Positions 1 to 5,126 of a DNA stretch of 5,126 bases are shown in pieces. This stretch comes from Thermoleophilia bacterium (GTDB lineage Bacteria; Actinomycetota; Thermoleophilia; Gaiellales; Gaiellaceae). How positions within the stretch are numbered: the stretch's first letter is position 1; each line of letters opens with the position of its first letter. The position numbers and the translations under genes are program-made. The stretch lies in contig JAICZB010000196.1 of assembly GCA_025933895.1 (NCBI GenBank), positions 1-5,126 on the forward strand, in the 5' to 3' direction. The notes below the pieces were generated by a model. That model worked only from the letters and a program-made list of their open reading frames with translations. It searched no databases and had not been told where the DNA came from.

Positions 1-216
1 GCGCGGTAGCCGGTCGCCGACGACGCCGCCGAACGCGAGCATCGCGACCTGCGCAAGCGTCCAGGCGGCGAAGCCGAGGCCGACGGCGGTCGCGCCGCCG
101 CCGTGACGGAGGATCGCGAACGCGACCGCGATCGGCGCGAGGTACGTCCCGACGTACGAGGTCGCGCGCGCGGCGAACAGCAGGCGGAACGCGGGAAGGC
201 TGAACGGGCCGGCCAT
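1..216 (-). CDS. MFS transporter, N-terminal fragment (cut by the left edge)
   Basis: This is the N-terminal part (72 codons) of a probable inner-membrane major facilitator superfamily exporter. It starts at the ATG in 214-216 (minus strand) and stays open to the window edge. Two hydrophobic stretches fit the first two transmembrane helices (about residues 12-36 and 43-66). They are followed by GGVVGDRLPR at residues 63-72, which matches MFS motif A (GxxxDRxxR) in the loop between helices 2 and 3. The short N-terminus and the LPAFRLLFAAR-like opening resemble the EntS/MFS_3 type of drug or siderophore exporter, but the substrate cannot be read from this fragment. The start lies 19 bases after the stop of the hydrolase gene on the same strand, so co-transcription is likely. 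There is no good Shine-Dalgarno; a GGGG run is only two bases from the ATG. The family assignment is fairly sure, the substrate unknown. Confidence 0.85.
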   Translation of the reverse strand, partial: MAGPFSLPAFRLLFAARATSYVGTYLAPIAVAFAILRHGGGATAVGLGFAAWTLAQVAMLAFGGVVGDRLPR

Positions 217-235
217 GACCCCGGATCGTGACGCG

Positions 236-1102
236 CTACGAGCCGGCTGACAAGCGCGCCGCCCGTTTCTCGGCCCAGCGCTCGAGGCCGCGGTAGGACT
301 GCCAGAACGGCATCGCCTGCGCGTAGGCCTCGACGTCCTCTCCCGAGTCCGCCAGCTGGGCGAGTGCGTACTCGACGAACTCCTCCTCGGTCGCGCCGCC
401 CTCGACCGACTCGGCCCAGTCTCTCAGCGCAAGCCGCAGCTCCGTGAGATGCCGCGCGACGTCGTCGACGACGCCGAAGTGGATCAGCGCGAGCCGCTCG
501 GGCGTCCGGCGCTCGATCTCGTCGAGCGTCACCTCCCAGGCCTCGACGTCCACCTCCGGCGGCGGCGTCGGCGGCATCACGAAGCGGCCGGGCAGCACGC
601 GCACGCCGCACGCGTCGCCCGCGTAGAGCGTCCCGTCGGGATCGAGGTAGCAGACGTGGTGCGAGGCGTGGCCGGGCGTGGGGAAGGACTCGAGCCCGAG
701 CACGCGACCGTCGATCTGATGGACGTTCTCCTGCGGCACCGGCACGAGCTCGCCCCAGAGCGAGTCGAACGTATCGCCGTAGAGGCGGCGCGCGCTCTTC
801 TCCAGCCGCGACGGATCGACGAGGTGCGGCGCGCCGATCGGGGAGACGTGCACCTGCAGCCCTGGGTGCTCGCGGACGAGTCCGCCCGCGGCGCCGGCGT
901 GGTCGAGGTGGATGTGGCTGAGCAGGAGGTGGCGGATATCTGTCAGCGCGAGCCCGCGGTCGGCGAGTCCTGCCTTCAGCGCGTCGATCGTCGTCGACGG
1001 GCCGCAGTCGAAGAGCGCCGGGCCGTCGTCGGTGTCGAGCACGTAGCTCGCGATGATCCGCTCGCGGCCGAGGTGGAGGAGATCGATGGGCTCGGCCGCC
1101 AT
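236..1102 (-). CDS. MBL-fold metallohydrolase (glyoxalase II-like metal site)
   Basis: A complete 288-residue soluble hydrolase of the metallo-beta-lactamase superfamily with no signal peptide. The metal site is complete: SHIHLDHAG gives H63, H65, D67 and H68; PTPGHASHH gives H145; AGDACG gives bridging D163; LIHFG gives H208. This is the binuclear arrangement of glyoxalase II-like enzymes, so it is probably a hydrolase of a thioester, lactone or similar ester; the substrate cannot be inferred. The PPTPPP segment after the D163 strand (about 177-182) and a charged, helical, acidic C-terminal tail (about 210-288) recall a subgroup often seen in actinobacteria, as far as I remember. The ATG at 1100-1102 is preferred because the MBL strand order begins directly after it. 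AGGA sits seven bases upstream but overlaps a possible -10 box. It lies first in a likely two-gene unit with the MFS gene and is divergent from the cyclase gene. Confidence 0.93.
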   Translation of the reverse strand: MAAEPIDLLHLGRERIIASYVLDTDDGPALFDCGPSTTIDALKAGLADRGLALTDIRHLLLSHIHLDHAGAAGGLVREHPGLQVHVSPIGAPHLVDPSRLEKSARRLYGDTFDSLWGELVPVPQENVHQIDGRVLGLESFPTPGHASHHVCYLDPDGTLYAGDACGVRVLPGRFVMPPTPPPEVDVEAWEVTLDEIERRTPERLALIHFGVVDDVARHLTELRLALRDWAESVEGGATEEEFVEYALAQLADSGEDVEAYAQAMPFWQSYRGLERWAEKRAARLSAGS

Positions 1103-1105
1103 ACG

Positions 1106-1134
1106 TTGATCCTATGCGGCGCGTGCTCTAGCCT
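1106..1134 (+). promoter_or_regulatory. Putative promoter of the cyclase gene, possibly leaderless
   Basis: TTGATC (1106-1111) and TAGCCT (1129-1134) are separated by 17 bases. They match the sigma-70-type -35 (TTGACA) at 4 of 6 positions and the -10 (TATAAT) at 3 of 6, keeping the TANNNT core. Only six bases separate the -10 box from the GTG at 1141, so transcription would begin at or next to the start codon. There is no purine-rich ribosome binding site before the GTG, which agrees with a leaderless message, a common arrangement in actinobacteria. The match is by eye only. Confidence 0.45.
1109..1114 (-). promoter_or_regulatory. Putative -10 box (or ribosome binding site) of the MBL hydrolase gene
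   Basis: Read on the minus strand this is TAGGAT, a 4 of 6 match to TATAAT with the TANNNT core, ending six bases before the ATG at 1102. The same bases contain AGGA (1110-1113) at Shine-Dalgarno distance, so the element can be read either as a -10 box of a leaderless transcript or as a weak ribosome binding site. No convincing -35 hexamer lies 16-18 bases upstream. It overlaps the putative -35 of the cyclase promoter on the other strand, so the two promoters may compete. Confidence 0.4.
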
Positions 1135-1140
1135 CGGCGC

Positions 1141-3990
1141 GTGACGAGCGGCGCGCACCGGAAGGTGGTGACGGTGCTGTTCTGCGACGTGGTGGGCTCG
1201 ACGGCGCTCGGGGAGTCGGTGGATCCGGAGGCGCTGCAGGGACTGCTCGCACGCTATTTCGAGCGGATGAAGGCGATCGTCGAGTCGCACGGCGGCACCG
1301 TGGAGAAGTTCATCGGCGACGCGGTGATGGCGGTGTTCGGCGTGCCGGTGGTGCACGAGGACGACGCGCTGCGGGCGTGTCGTGCGGCGGTCGAGATGCG
1401 TGAGGCGCTGCCGGAACTGGGCGTCGAGGGCCGGATCGGCGTCAACACCGGCGAGGTGCTGGCGGGCACGGAGGAGCGACTCGCCACCGGGGACGCCGTG
1501 AACGTGGCGGCGCGGCTGGAGCAGGCAGCACAGCCGGGGGAGGTGCTGATCGGCCGGGAAACGTACGTCCTCGTAGCGCCGGCGGTCGAGGTCGGCGAGG
1601 AGCGCTCGCTCGAGCTGAAGGGCAAGGGAGAGCCCGTCGCCGTGCATCCGCTCCTCTCGGTTCGGGAAGCGGCAGAGCGTTCCCACGCCTCCGGCTTCGT
1701 CGGCCGTGAGCACGAGCTGCAACAGCTCGCCGACGCCTGGGACCGTGCGCTCTCGGGCTCGCGCTGCGAGCTCGTCACCATCGTCGGCGACCCGGGCGTC
1801 GGCAAGTCCCGCCTCGTTGCGGAGGCGCTCGAGCAGATCGACGCACGCGTCGTGCGCGGCCGCTGCCTCTCCTACGGCGACGGGATCACCTACTGGCCCG
1901 TGATCGAGGTCGTGAAGCAGCTCCACGCGCGGCCCGACGACGAACATGCTGCGACGGCGATTCGCTCGCTGCTCGGGGAGACCGACGCGTTCGCAGGCAC
2001 CGACGAGATCGCCTGGGCGTTCCGCAAGCTGCTTGAGGAGCAGGCGCCGCTCGTCGTCTGCTTCGACGACATCCAGTGGGCCGAGGAGACCTTCCTCGAC
2101 CTGATCGAGTCGACCGCGCTCCTCTCCACAGGCGCCCCGCTCGTCCTCCTCTGCATGGCGCGGCCCGAGCTGCTCGACCGCCGGCCCGGCTGGCCGGCAA
2201 CCCTGCGGCTCGAGCCGCTGCCCGCAGAGGAGGCGGGCGCGCTCGTCGGCGATGCGGTGCCCGCGGGCGTGCGCGAGCGGATCGTCCAGGCCTCGGGCGG
2301 CAATCCCCTCTTCGTGACCGAGATGGTGGCGCTCGCCGGCGAGGACGGCGACGTCGAAGTGCCCGCGACCCTGCGCGCGCTGCTGGCGGCGAGGCTCGAC
2401 CAGCTCGACGAGGCCGAGCGGAAGGTGCTCGAGCGCGGAGCGGTCGAAGGCGAGCTGTTCCACAGGGGAACCGTCCAGGCACTCGCGCCGGAAGAGCCTC
2501 AGGTGACATCGCGCCTGGCTGCGCTGGTTCGTCGAGAGCTCGTCCGTCCCGAGCGGCCCCAGCTCCCCCGCGATGACGCCTATCGCTTCCGGCATCTGCT
2601 GATCCGTGACGCTGCTTACGACGCGCTGCCCAAGGCGACACGAGCCGACCTGCATCGCCGCTTCGCGGAGTGGCTCGAGGAGCACGGCCAGAGCCTCGTG
2701 GAGCTGGACGAGATCCTCGGCTACCACCTCGAGCAGGCAAGTCGCTATCGGACGGAGCTCGGTCAACCGGATGCGGAGCTCGCCGAGCGTGCCGGGAGCC
2801 GTCTCGCCGTTGCCGGAAACCGCGCCCTCCTACGCGGCGACAAACGAGCCGCCCTGGTCCTTCTGGAGCGAGCTCTCACCCTGCTGCGCCCGAACCGCCT
2901 CGACGTCATGCTCGAGCTCGACCTCGCCGAGGCACAGCCGACCGCACGGCAGTCCGCCGCGGTCGCAGAGGCGGCCGCCGAACGCGCGCGGCAGGAAGGC
3001 GACTCGGCGGGTGAGGCAGTCGCCCGCGTCATCGGCGCTCTCAATCGCTTGTTCGCGGGAGAGGTCGAGGTCGACGAGCTGGAACGGCTCGCGGGCGTCG
3101 CTCTTCCTCTCCTCGAAGAAAGCAGCGACCATCGCGGGCTCGCCCACGTGTGGCACGCGCTCGGCTACGGCGTCGCCAACATCCGCGGCCAGTTCGAGGA
3201 CTCTGCGCGCGCGGCGGAACGGGCCCTCGAACATTGGCGTCTGGCCGGCCTTCGCCGGAGTGACCCTGGGGCGCTCGACATGGCGCTGACGGTGGGCCCT
3301 CGGCCTGCGGACGAAGCGCTCGATGCGCTCGACGCGGCCTTGCCCGAAAGTCCTCATCCCATCTGGCTCGGCTTTCGCGCCTGGATCCTGGGAATGCAGG
3401 GGCGGCTCGACGAAGCAGAGACGCTCGGCGCCGACGCGAGCGAGCGAGCGTTGGAGCTGACCGGCATCTATGGGACTACCGACTGGACGAGGGCGGAGAT
3501 CGCGGCGCTGGCGGGCGACCACGGGCGCGCCGCGCGTCACCTCGAGCGCATGTGCGGCTATCAGGAAGCCGAAGGTCTCGTAGCGATGCTCTCGACCTTC
3601 GCGCCGCGGCTGGGGCTCGAGCTATGCGAGCTCGGTCGCTACGACGAGGCTGAGAGGCTCGCTCTCAAGGGTCGCGAGCTGGGGGAGGAGTTCGACGCGT
3701 ACACCCAGGCGCTGTGGCGGCAGGTGTTGGCGCGGGTCAGCGCACACCGCGGAGAGCTCGCCGAGGGCGAGCGCCTCGCCCGCGAGGCCGTCGCCGTGAT
3801 CGATGGGACGGACGGCCTCCTCTTTCAGGCGGCCGCCCGCGAGGCTCTCGCGGAGGTGCTCGAGGCGAGCGGGCGGACGGCCGAGGCGCGGAAGGCGCTT
3901 CAGGAGGCGCTCGAGCGCTACGAGCGCAAGAGGCACGTCGTGCTGGCCGAGCGGGCCCGCGACCGACTCGCGGCGCTGCGTCCTGCCTAG
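1141..3990 (+). CDS. Class III adenylate/guanylate cyclase - AAA ATPase - TPR protein
   Basis: A 949-residue cytoplasmic signalling protein. Residues about 5-172 are a class III nucleotidyl cyclase domain: VLFCDVVGST supplies metal ligand D16, EKFIGDAVMA supplies K56 and metal ligand D60, and TGDAVNVAARLEQ supplies N121 and R125 for transition-state binding. The position of the second purine-selecting residue (Asp in canonical adenylate cyclases) is L114. Residues about 184-400 are an AAA_16-type ATPase: GFVGRE entry motif, Walker A GDPGVGKS (216-223), Walker B VVCFDDIQWAE (D309, D310), ARPELL (340-345) and GGNPLF (386-391). RFRHLLIRDAAYDAL (482-496) is typical of AfsR/MalT-like regulators. 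The remainder to the end is helical with TPR-like repeats, clearest at 559-582, 826-850 and 868-925. There is no zinc ribbon before the cyclase and no LuxR-type HTH at the C-terminus. An in-frame TAG at 1129-1131 makes GTG 1141 the earliest possible start. The ligand sensed and the active nucleotide are unknown. Confidence 0.95.
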   Translation: MTSGAHRKVVTVLFCDVVGSTALGESVDPEALQGLLARYFERMKAIVESHGGTVEKFIGDAVMAVFGVPVVHEDDALRACRAAVEMREALPELGVEGRIGVNTGEVLAGTEERLATGDAVNVAARLEQAAQPGEVLIGRETYVLVAPAVEVGEERSLELKGKGEPVAVHPLLSVREAAERSHASGFVGREHELQQLADAWDRALSGSRCELVTIVGDPGVGKSRLVAEALEQIDARVVRGRCLSYGDGITYWPVIEVVKQLHARPDDEHAATAIRSLLGETDAFAGTDEIAWAFRKLLEEQAPLVVCFDDIQWAEETFLDLIESTALLSTGAPLVLLCMARPELLDRRPGWPATLRLEPLPAEEAGALVGDAVPAGVRERIVQASGGNPLFVTEMVALAGEDGDVEVPATLRALLAARLDQLDEAERKVLERGAVEGELFHRGTVQALAPEEPQVTSRLAALVRRELVRPERPQLPRDDAYRFRHLLIRDAAYDALPKATRADLHRRFAEWLEEHGQSLVELDEILGYHLEQASRYRTELGQPDAELAERAGSRLAVAGNRALLRGDKRAALVLLERALTLLRPNRLDVMLELDLAEAQPTARQSAAVAEAAAERARQEGDSAGEAVARVIGALNRLFAGEVEVDELERLAGVALPLLEESSDHRGLAHVWHALGYGVANIRGQFEDSARAAERALEHWRLAGLRRSDPGALDMALTVGPRPADEALDALDAALPESPHPIWLGFRAWILGMQGRLDEAETLGADASERALELTGIYGTTDWTRAEIAALAGDHGRAARHLERMCGYQEAEGLVAMLSTFAPRLGLELCELGRYDEAERLALKGRELGEEFDAYTQALWRQVLARVSAHRGELAEGERLAREAVAVIDGTDGLLFQAAAREALAEVLEASGRTAEARKALQEALERYERKRHVVLAERARDRLAALRPA

Positions 3991-4463
3991 GCGCGCTCGC
4001 GCGCCGCGGACAGGATCTTCTCCGCCGCGTCGCGGTTGCCCCAGCCGCGCGTCTCGGTCCGCTTGGTCGGCTCGAGATCCTTGTAGCGCTGGAAGAAGTG
4101 CTCGATCTCGTCGCGCAGCTCGTTCTGGACGTCGTGGATATCCGCCACCCGCTCGAACTCGGAGGAGCCGAGCGGCACGCAGAGGAGCTTCTCGTCGGGG
4201 CCCTTCTCGTCCTCCATGTGGAAGACGCCGATCGCGCGGACGCGGATCCGGCAGCCGGGGAAGGTCGGATCGGAGACGAGCACGAGCGCGTCGAGCGGGT
4301 CACCGTCCTCGGCGAGTGTGCCCTCGACGAAGCCGTAGTCGGCGGGATAGGTCATCGCGGTGAAGAGGCGCCGGTCGAGCACCAGCCCGCCGAGCTCGTC
4401 GTCCCACTCGTACTTGTTGCGCGAGCCCGACGGGATCTCGACGAAGACGACCGCCTCGGTCAT
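3987..4463 (-). CDS. ppa: Inorganic pyrophosphatase, family I
   Basis: A complete 158-residue cytoplasmic soluble pyrophosphatase, which hydrolyses PPi to two phosphates and so pulls biosynthetic reactions forward. The family signature DGDPLD (53-58) gives metal ligands D53, D55 and D58. By alignment in memory with the E. coli enzyme, the other active-site residues are also present: K17, E19, R31, Y39 and Y43 (TYPADYGF), D85, D90, K92, Y127 and K128 (RYKDLE). The length fits short bacterial family I enzymes (about 160-180). The ATG at 4461-4463 overlaps the stop of the upstream trans-sulfuration gene as ATGA, and no Shine-Dalgarno is visible in the 20 bases before it (mostly C/G/T), so translation probably depends on termination-reinitiation. 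Its stop codon shares CTAG with the convergent cyclase gene. No key residue appears lost. Confidence 0.97.
   Translation of the reverse strand: MTEAVVFVEIPSGSRNKYEWDDELGGLVLDRRLFTAMTYPADYGFVEGTLAEDGDPLDALVLVSDPTFPGCRIRVRAIGVFHMEDEKGPDEKLLCVPLGSSEFERVADIHDVQNELRDEIEHFFQRYKDLEPTKRTETRGWGNRDAAEKILSAARERA
3990..4005. terminator. GC-only hairpin at the convergent gene junction (weak terminator candidate)
   Basis: GGCGCG (3990-3995) and CGCGCC (4000-4005) can form a six-base-pair GC-only stem around the tetraloop CTCG (3996-3999), directly after the cyclase stop codon. No T-tract follows on either strand, so it is not a canonical intrinsic terminator. On the minus strand it lies within the last codons of the pyrophosphatase gene (Ala/Arg/Glu-rich C-terminus), and a stem like this can arise by chance in GC-rich coding DNA. 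It is the only terminator-like structure at this junction. Confidence 0.22.
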
Positions 4464-5126
4464 GCGCGCGCAGCGGCAGGGACGAGCGCGGTCTCGAGGT
4501 CGGTGACGAGATCGTCGGCCGACTCGATCCCGACCGAGAGGCGGACGAGGTTCGGCGGCGCGGCGAACGGCGCGTCGGCCGTCGCCGCGTGCGTCATGCG
4601 GGCCGGCACCTCGATCAGGCTCTCGACGCCGCCGAGCGATTCCGCGAGCCGGAAGAGGTGCGTGCGAGCCGCGATCGCCGCGGCTTCCTCCGGCGACTCC
4701 GCGAGGAACGAGACCATGCCGCCGAAGTCGTGCATCTGGCGGGCGGCGATCGCGTGGCCGGGATGCGCGGGCAGGCCGGGGTAGAGGACGCGTTCGACGC
4801 GCGGGTGCCGCTCGAGCGCGGCGGCGACCTCCGTCGCGTTCCGGCAGTGCTGCCGCATCCGCACGGCGAGCGTCTTGATCCCGCGCAGCACGAGCCAGCA
4901 GTCGAAGGGCCCCGGCACGGCGCCGAGCGACTTCTGGAGGAAGCGCAGGCGCTCGGCCACCGTCGGGTCGTTCGTCGCCGCGAAGCCGCCCACGACGTCG
5001 GAGTGGCCGCCGAGGTACTTGGTCGTCGAGTGGACGACGACGTCCGCGCCGAGCTCGAGCGGCCGCTGCAGGTACGGCGTCGCGAACGTGTTGTCGACGA
5101 CGAGGAGCGCGTCCGCCGCGTGCGCC
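4460..5126 (-). CDS. PLP-dependent trans-sulfuration enzyme (cystathionine gamma-synthase/lyase family), C-terminal part
   Basis: The last 221 codons plus stop of a cytoplasmic Cys/Met-metabolism PLP enzyme; the family is about 380-400 residues, so roughly 160-180 N-terminal residues lie beyond the right edge. In the visible fragment VVDNTFATP (9-17) holds D11, which pairs with the pyridine nitrogen. DVVVHSTTKYLGGHS (28-42) matches the family PROSITE-type signature and carries the Schiff-base lysine K36 (codon 5018-5020). ESLGGVESLIEVP (162-174) and LVRLSVGIE (193-201), with carboxylate-binding R195, complete the C-terminal domain. The GTG at 4991-4993 is not a true start: the frame continues upstream through the active-site lysine. 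The family includes cystathionine gamma-synthase, cystathionine gamma-lyase and methionine gamma-lyase; the fragment does not separate them, so no gene symbol is given. The stop overlaps the pyrophosphatase start by four bases, indicating a shared transcript. Confidence 0.95.
   Translation of the reverse strand, partial: AHAADALLVVDNTFATPYLQRPLELGADVVVHSTTKYLGGHSDVVGGFAATNDPTVAERLRFLQKSLGAVPGPFDCWLVLRGIKTLAVRMRQHCRNATEVAAALERHPRVERVLYPGLPAHPGHAIAARQMHDFGGMVSFLAESPEEAAAIAARTHLFRLAESLGGVESLIEVPARMTHAATADAPFAAPPNLVRLSVGIESADDLVTDLETALVPAAARA

Noticed and set aside
449..1144. A 231-codon open frame on the plus strand across the hydrolase gene.
   Set aside because: It is antisense to a gene with a complete MBL metal site; its Arg/Val/Glu-rich product has no domain pattern.
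976..2766. A 596-codon open frame on the minus strand, opposite the cyclase gene.
   Set aside because: It begins with TTG, is antisense to clear cyclase and ATPase motifs, is rich in Arg/His/Leu with no recognisable domain, and runs out of frame into the hydrolase gene. It is the expected shadow of high-GC coding DNA.
3245..3265. CCGGC-CTTC-GCCGG hairpin followed by AGTGACC inside the cyclase gene, reminiscent of the dispersed repeats that yield 'PAFAGMT'-type peptides in other bacteria.
   Set aside because: There is only one copy in the window, it lies in frame, and the encoded stretch (LAGLRRSDPGALD) fits the helical repeat region without an apparent insertion.
1141..3990. Many CTCGAG hexamers within the cyclase gene as a possible repeat or binding-site array.
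   Set aside because: They are irregularly spaced and mostly arise from Leu-Glu codon pairs (CTC GAG) in a Leu/Glu-rich helical protein with strong GC codon bias.
3714..4784. A 356-codon plus-strand frame spanning the end of the cyclase gene, the pyrophosphatase and part of the trans-sulfuration gene.
   Set aside because: It crosses three well-supported genes in wrong frames and has low-complexity Arg/Gly/Ala composition; it is chance openness in GC-rich DNA.
4991..4993. GTG as the start of a 177-residue protein on the minus strand.
   Set aside because: The frame continues upstream to the window edge and encodes the PLP-binding lysine signature, so this is an internal valine codon.

Overview
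The window is about 70% G+C by eye, with gene ends packed tightly, frequent GTG/leaderless-looking starts and very few Shine-Dalgarno sequences. Together with the protein content (a class III cyclase fused to an AAA ATPase and TPRs, an actinobacterial-style family I pyrophosphatase and a PHP-type metallo-beta-lactamase-fold hydrolase) this suggests a high-GC actinobacterium, possibly of the Thermoleophilia type (Gaiellales/Solirubrobacterales). The lineage is an inference from protein style, not a measured match.

Layout, left to right. (1) Positions 1-216, minus strand: the first 72 codons of an MFS transporter whose remainder lies beyond the left edge. (2) Positions 236-1102, minus strand: a complete MBL-fold metallohydrolase, 19 bases upstream of the MFS gene on the same strand, so probably one transcript. 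(3) Positions 1103-1140: a 38-base divergent intergenic region holding plausible back-to-back -10 elements, each six bases before a start codon. (4) Positions 1141-3990, plus strand: a 949-residue signalling protein (class III nucleotidyl cyclase, AAA_16-type ATPase, TPR-like C-terminal half). (5) Positions 3987-4463, minus strand: inorganic pyrophosphatase, convergent with the cyclase gene; the two share the palindromic stop CTAG. (6) Positions 4460-5126, minus strand: the C-terminal 221 codons of a PLP-dependent trans-sulfuration enzyme (cystathionine gamma-synthase/lyase family), overlapping the pyrophosphatase start by ATGA and running off the right edge.

The genes form three units: a leftward hydrolase-transporter pair, a monocistronic rightward cyclase-ATPase, and a leftward amino-acid-metabolism/pyrophosphatase pair. 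No stretch longer than 38 bases is without a gene. I see no RNA genes, CRISPR arrays, insertion sequences, attachment sites or phage functions. All the genes belong to known families. The most interesting points are the symmetric putative leaderless promoters, the non-standard substrate-specifying position in the cyclase, and a cyclase-ATPase-TPR protein with no visible DNA-binding output domain. I did not find a convincing undescribed system.
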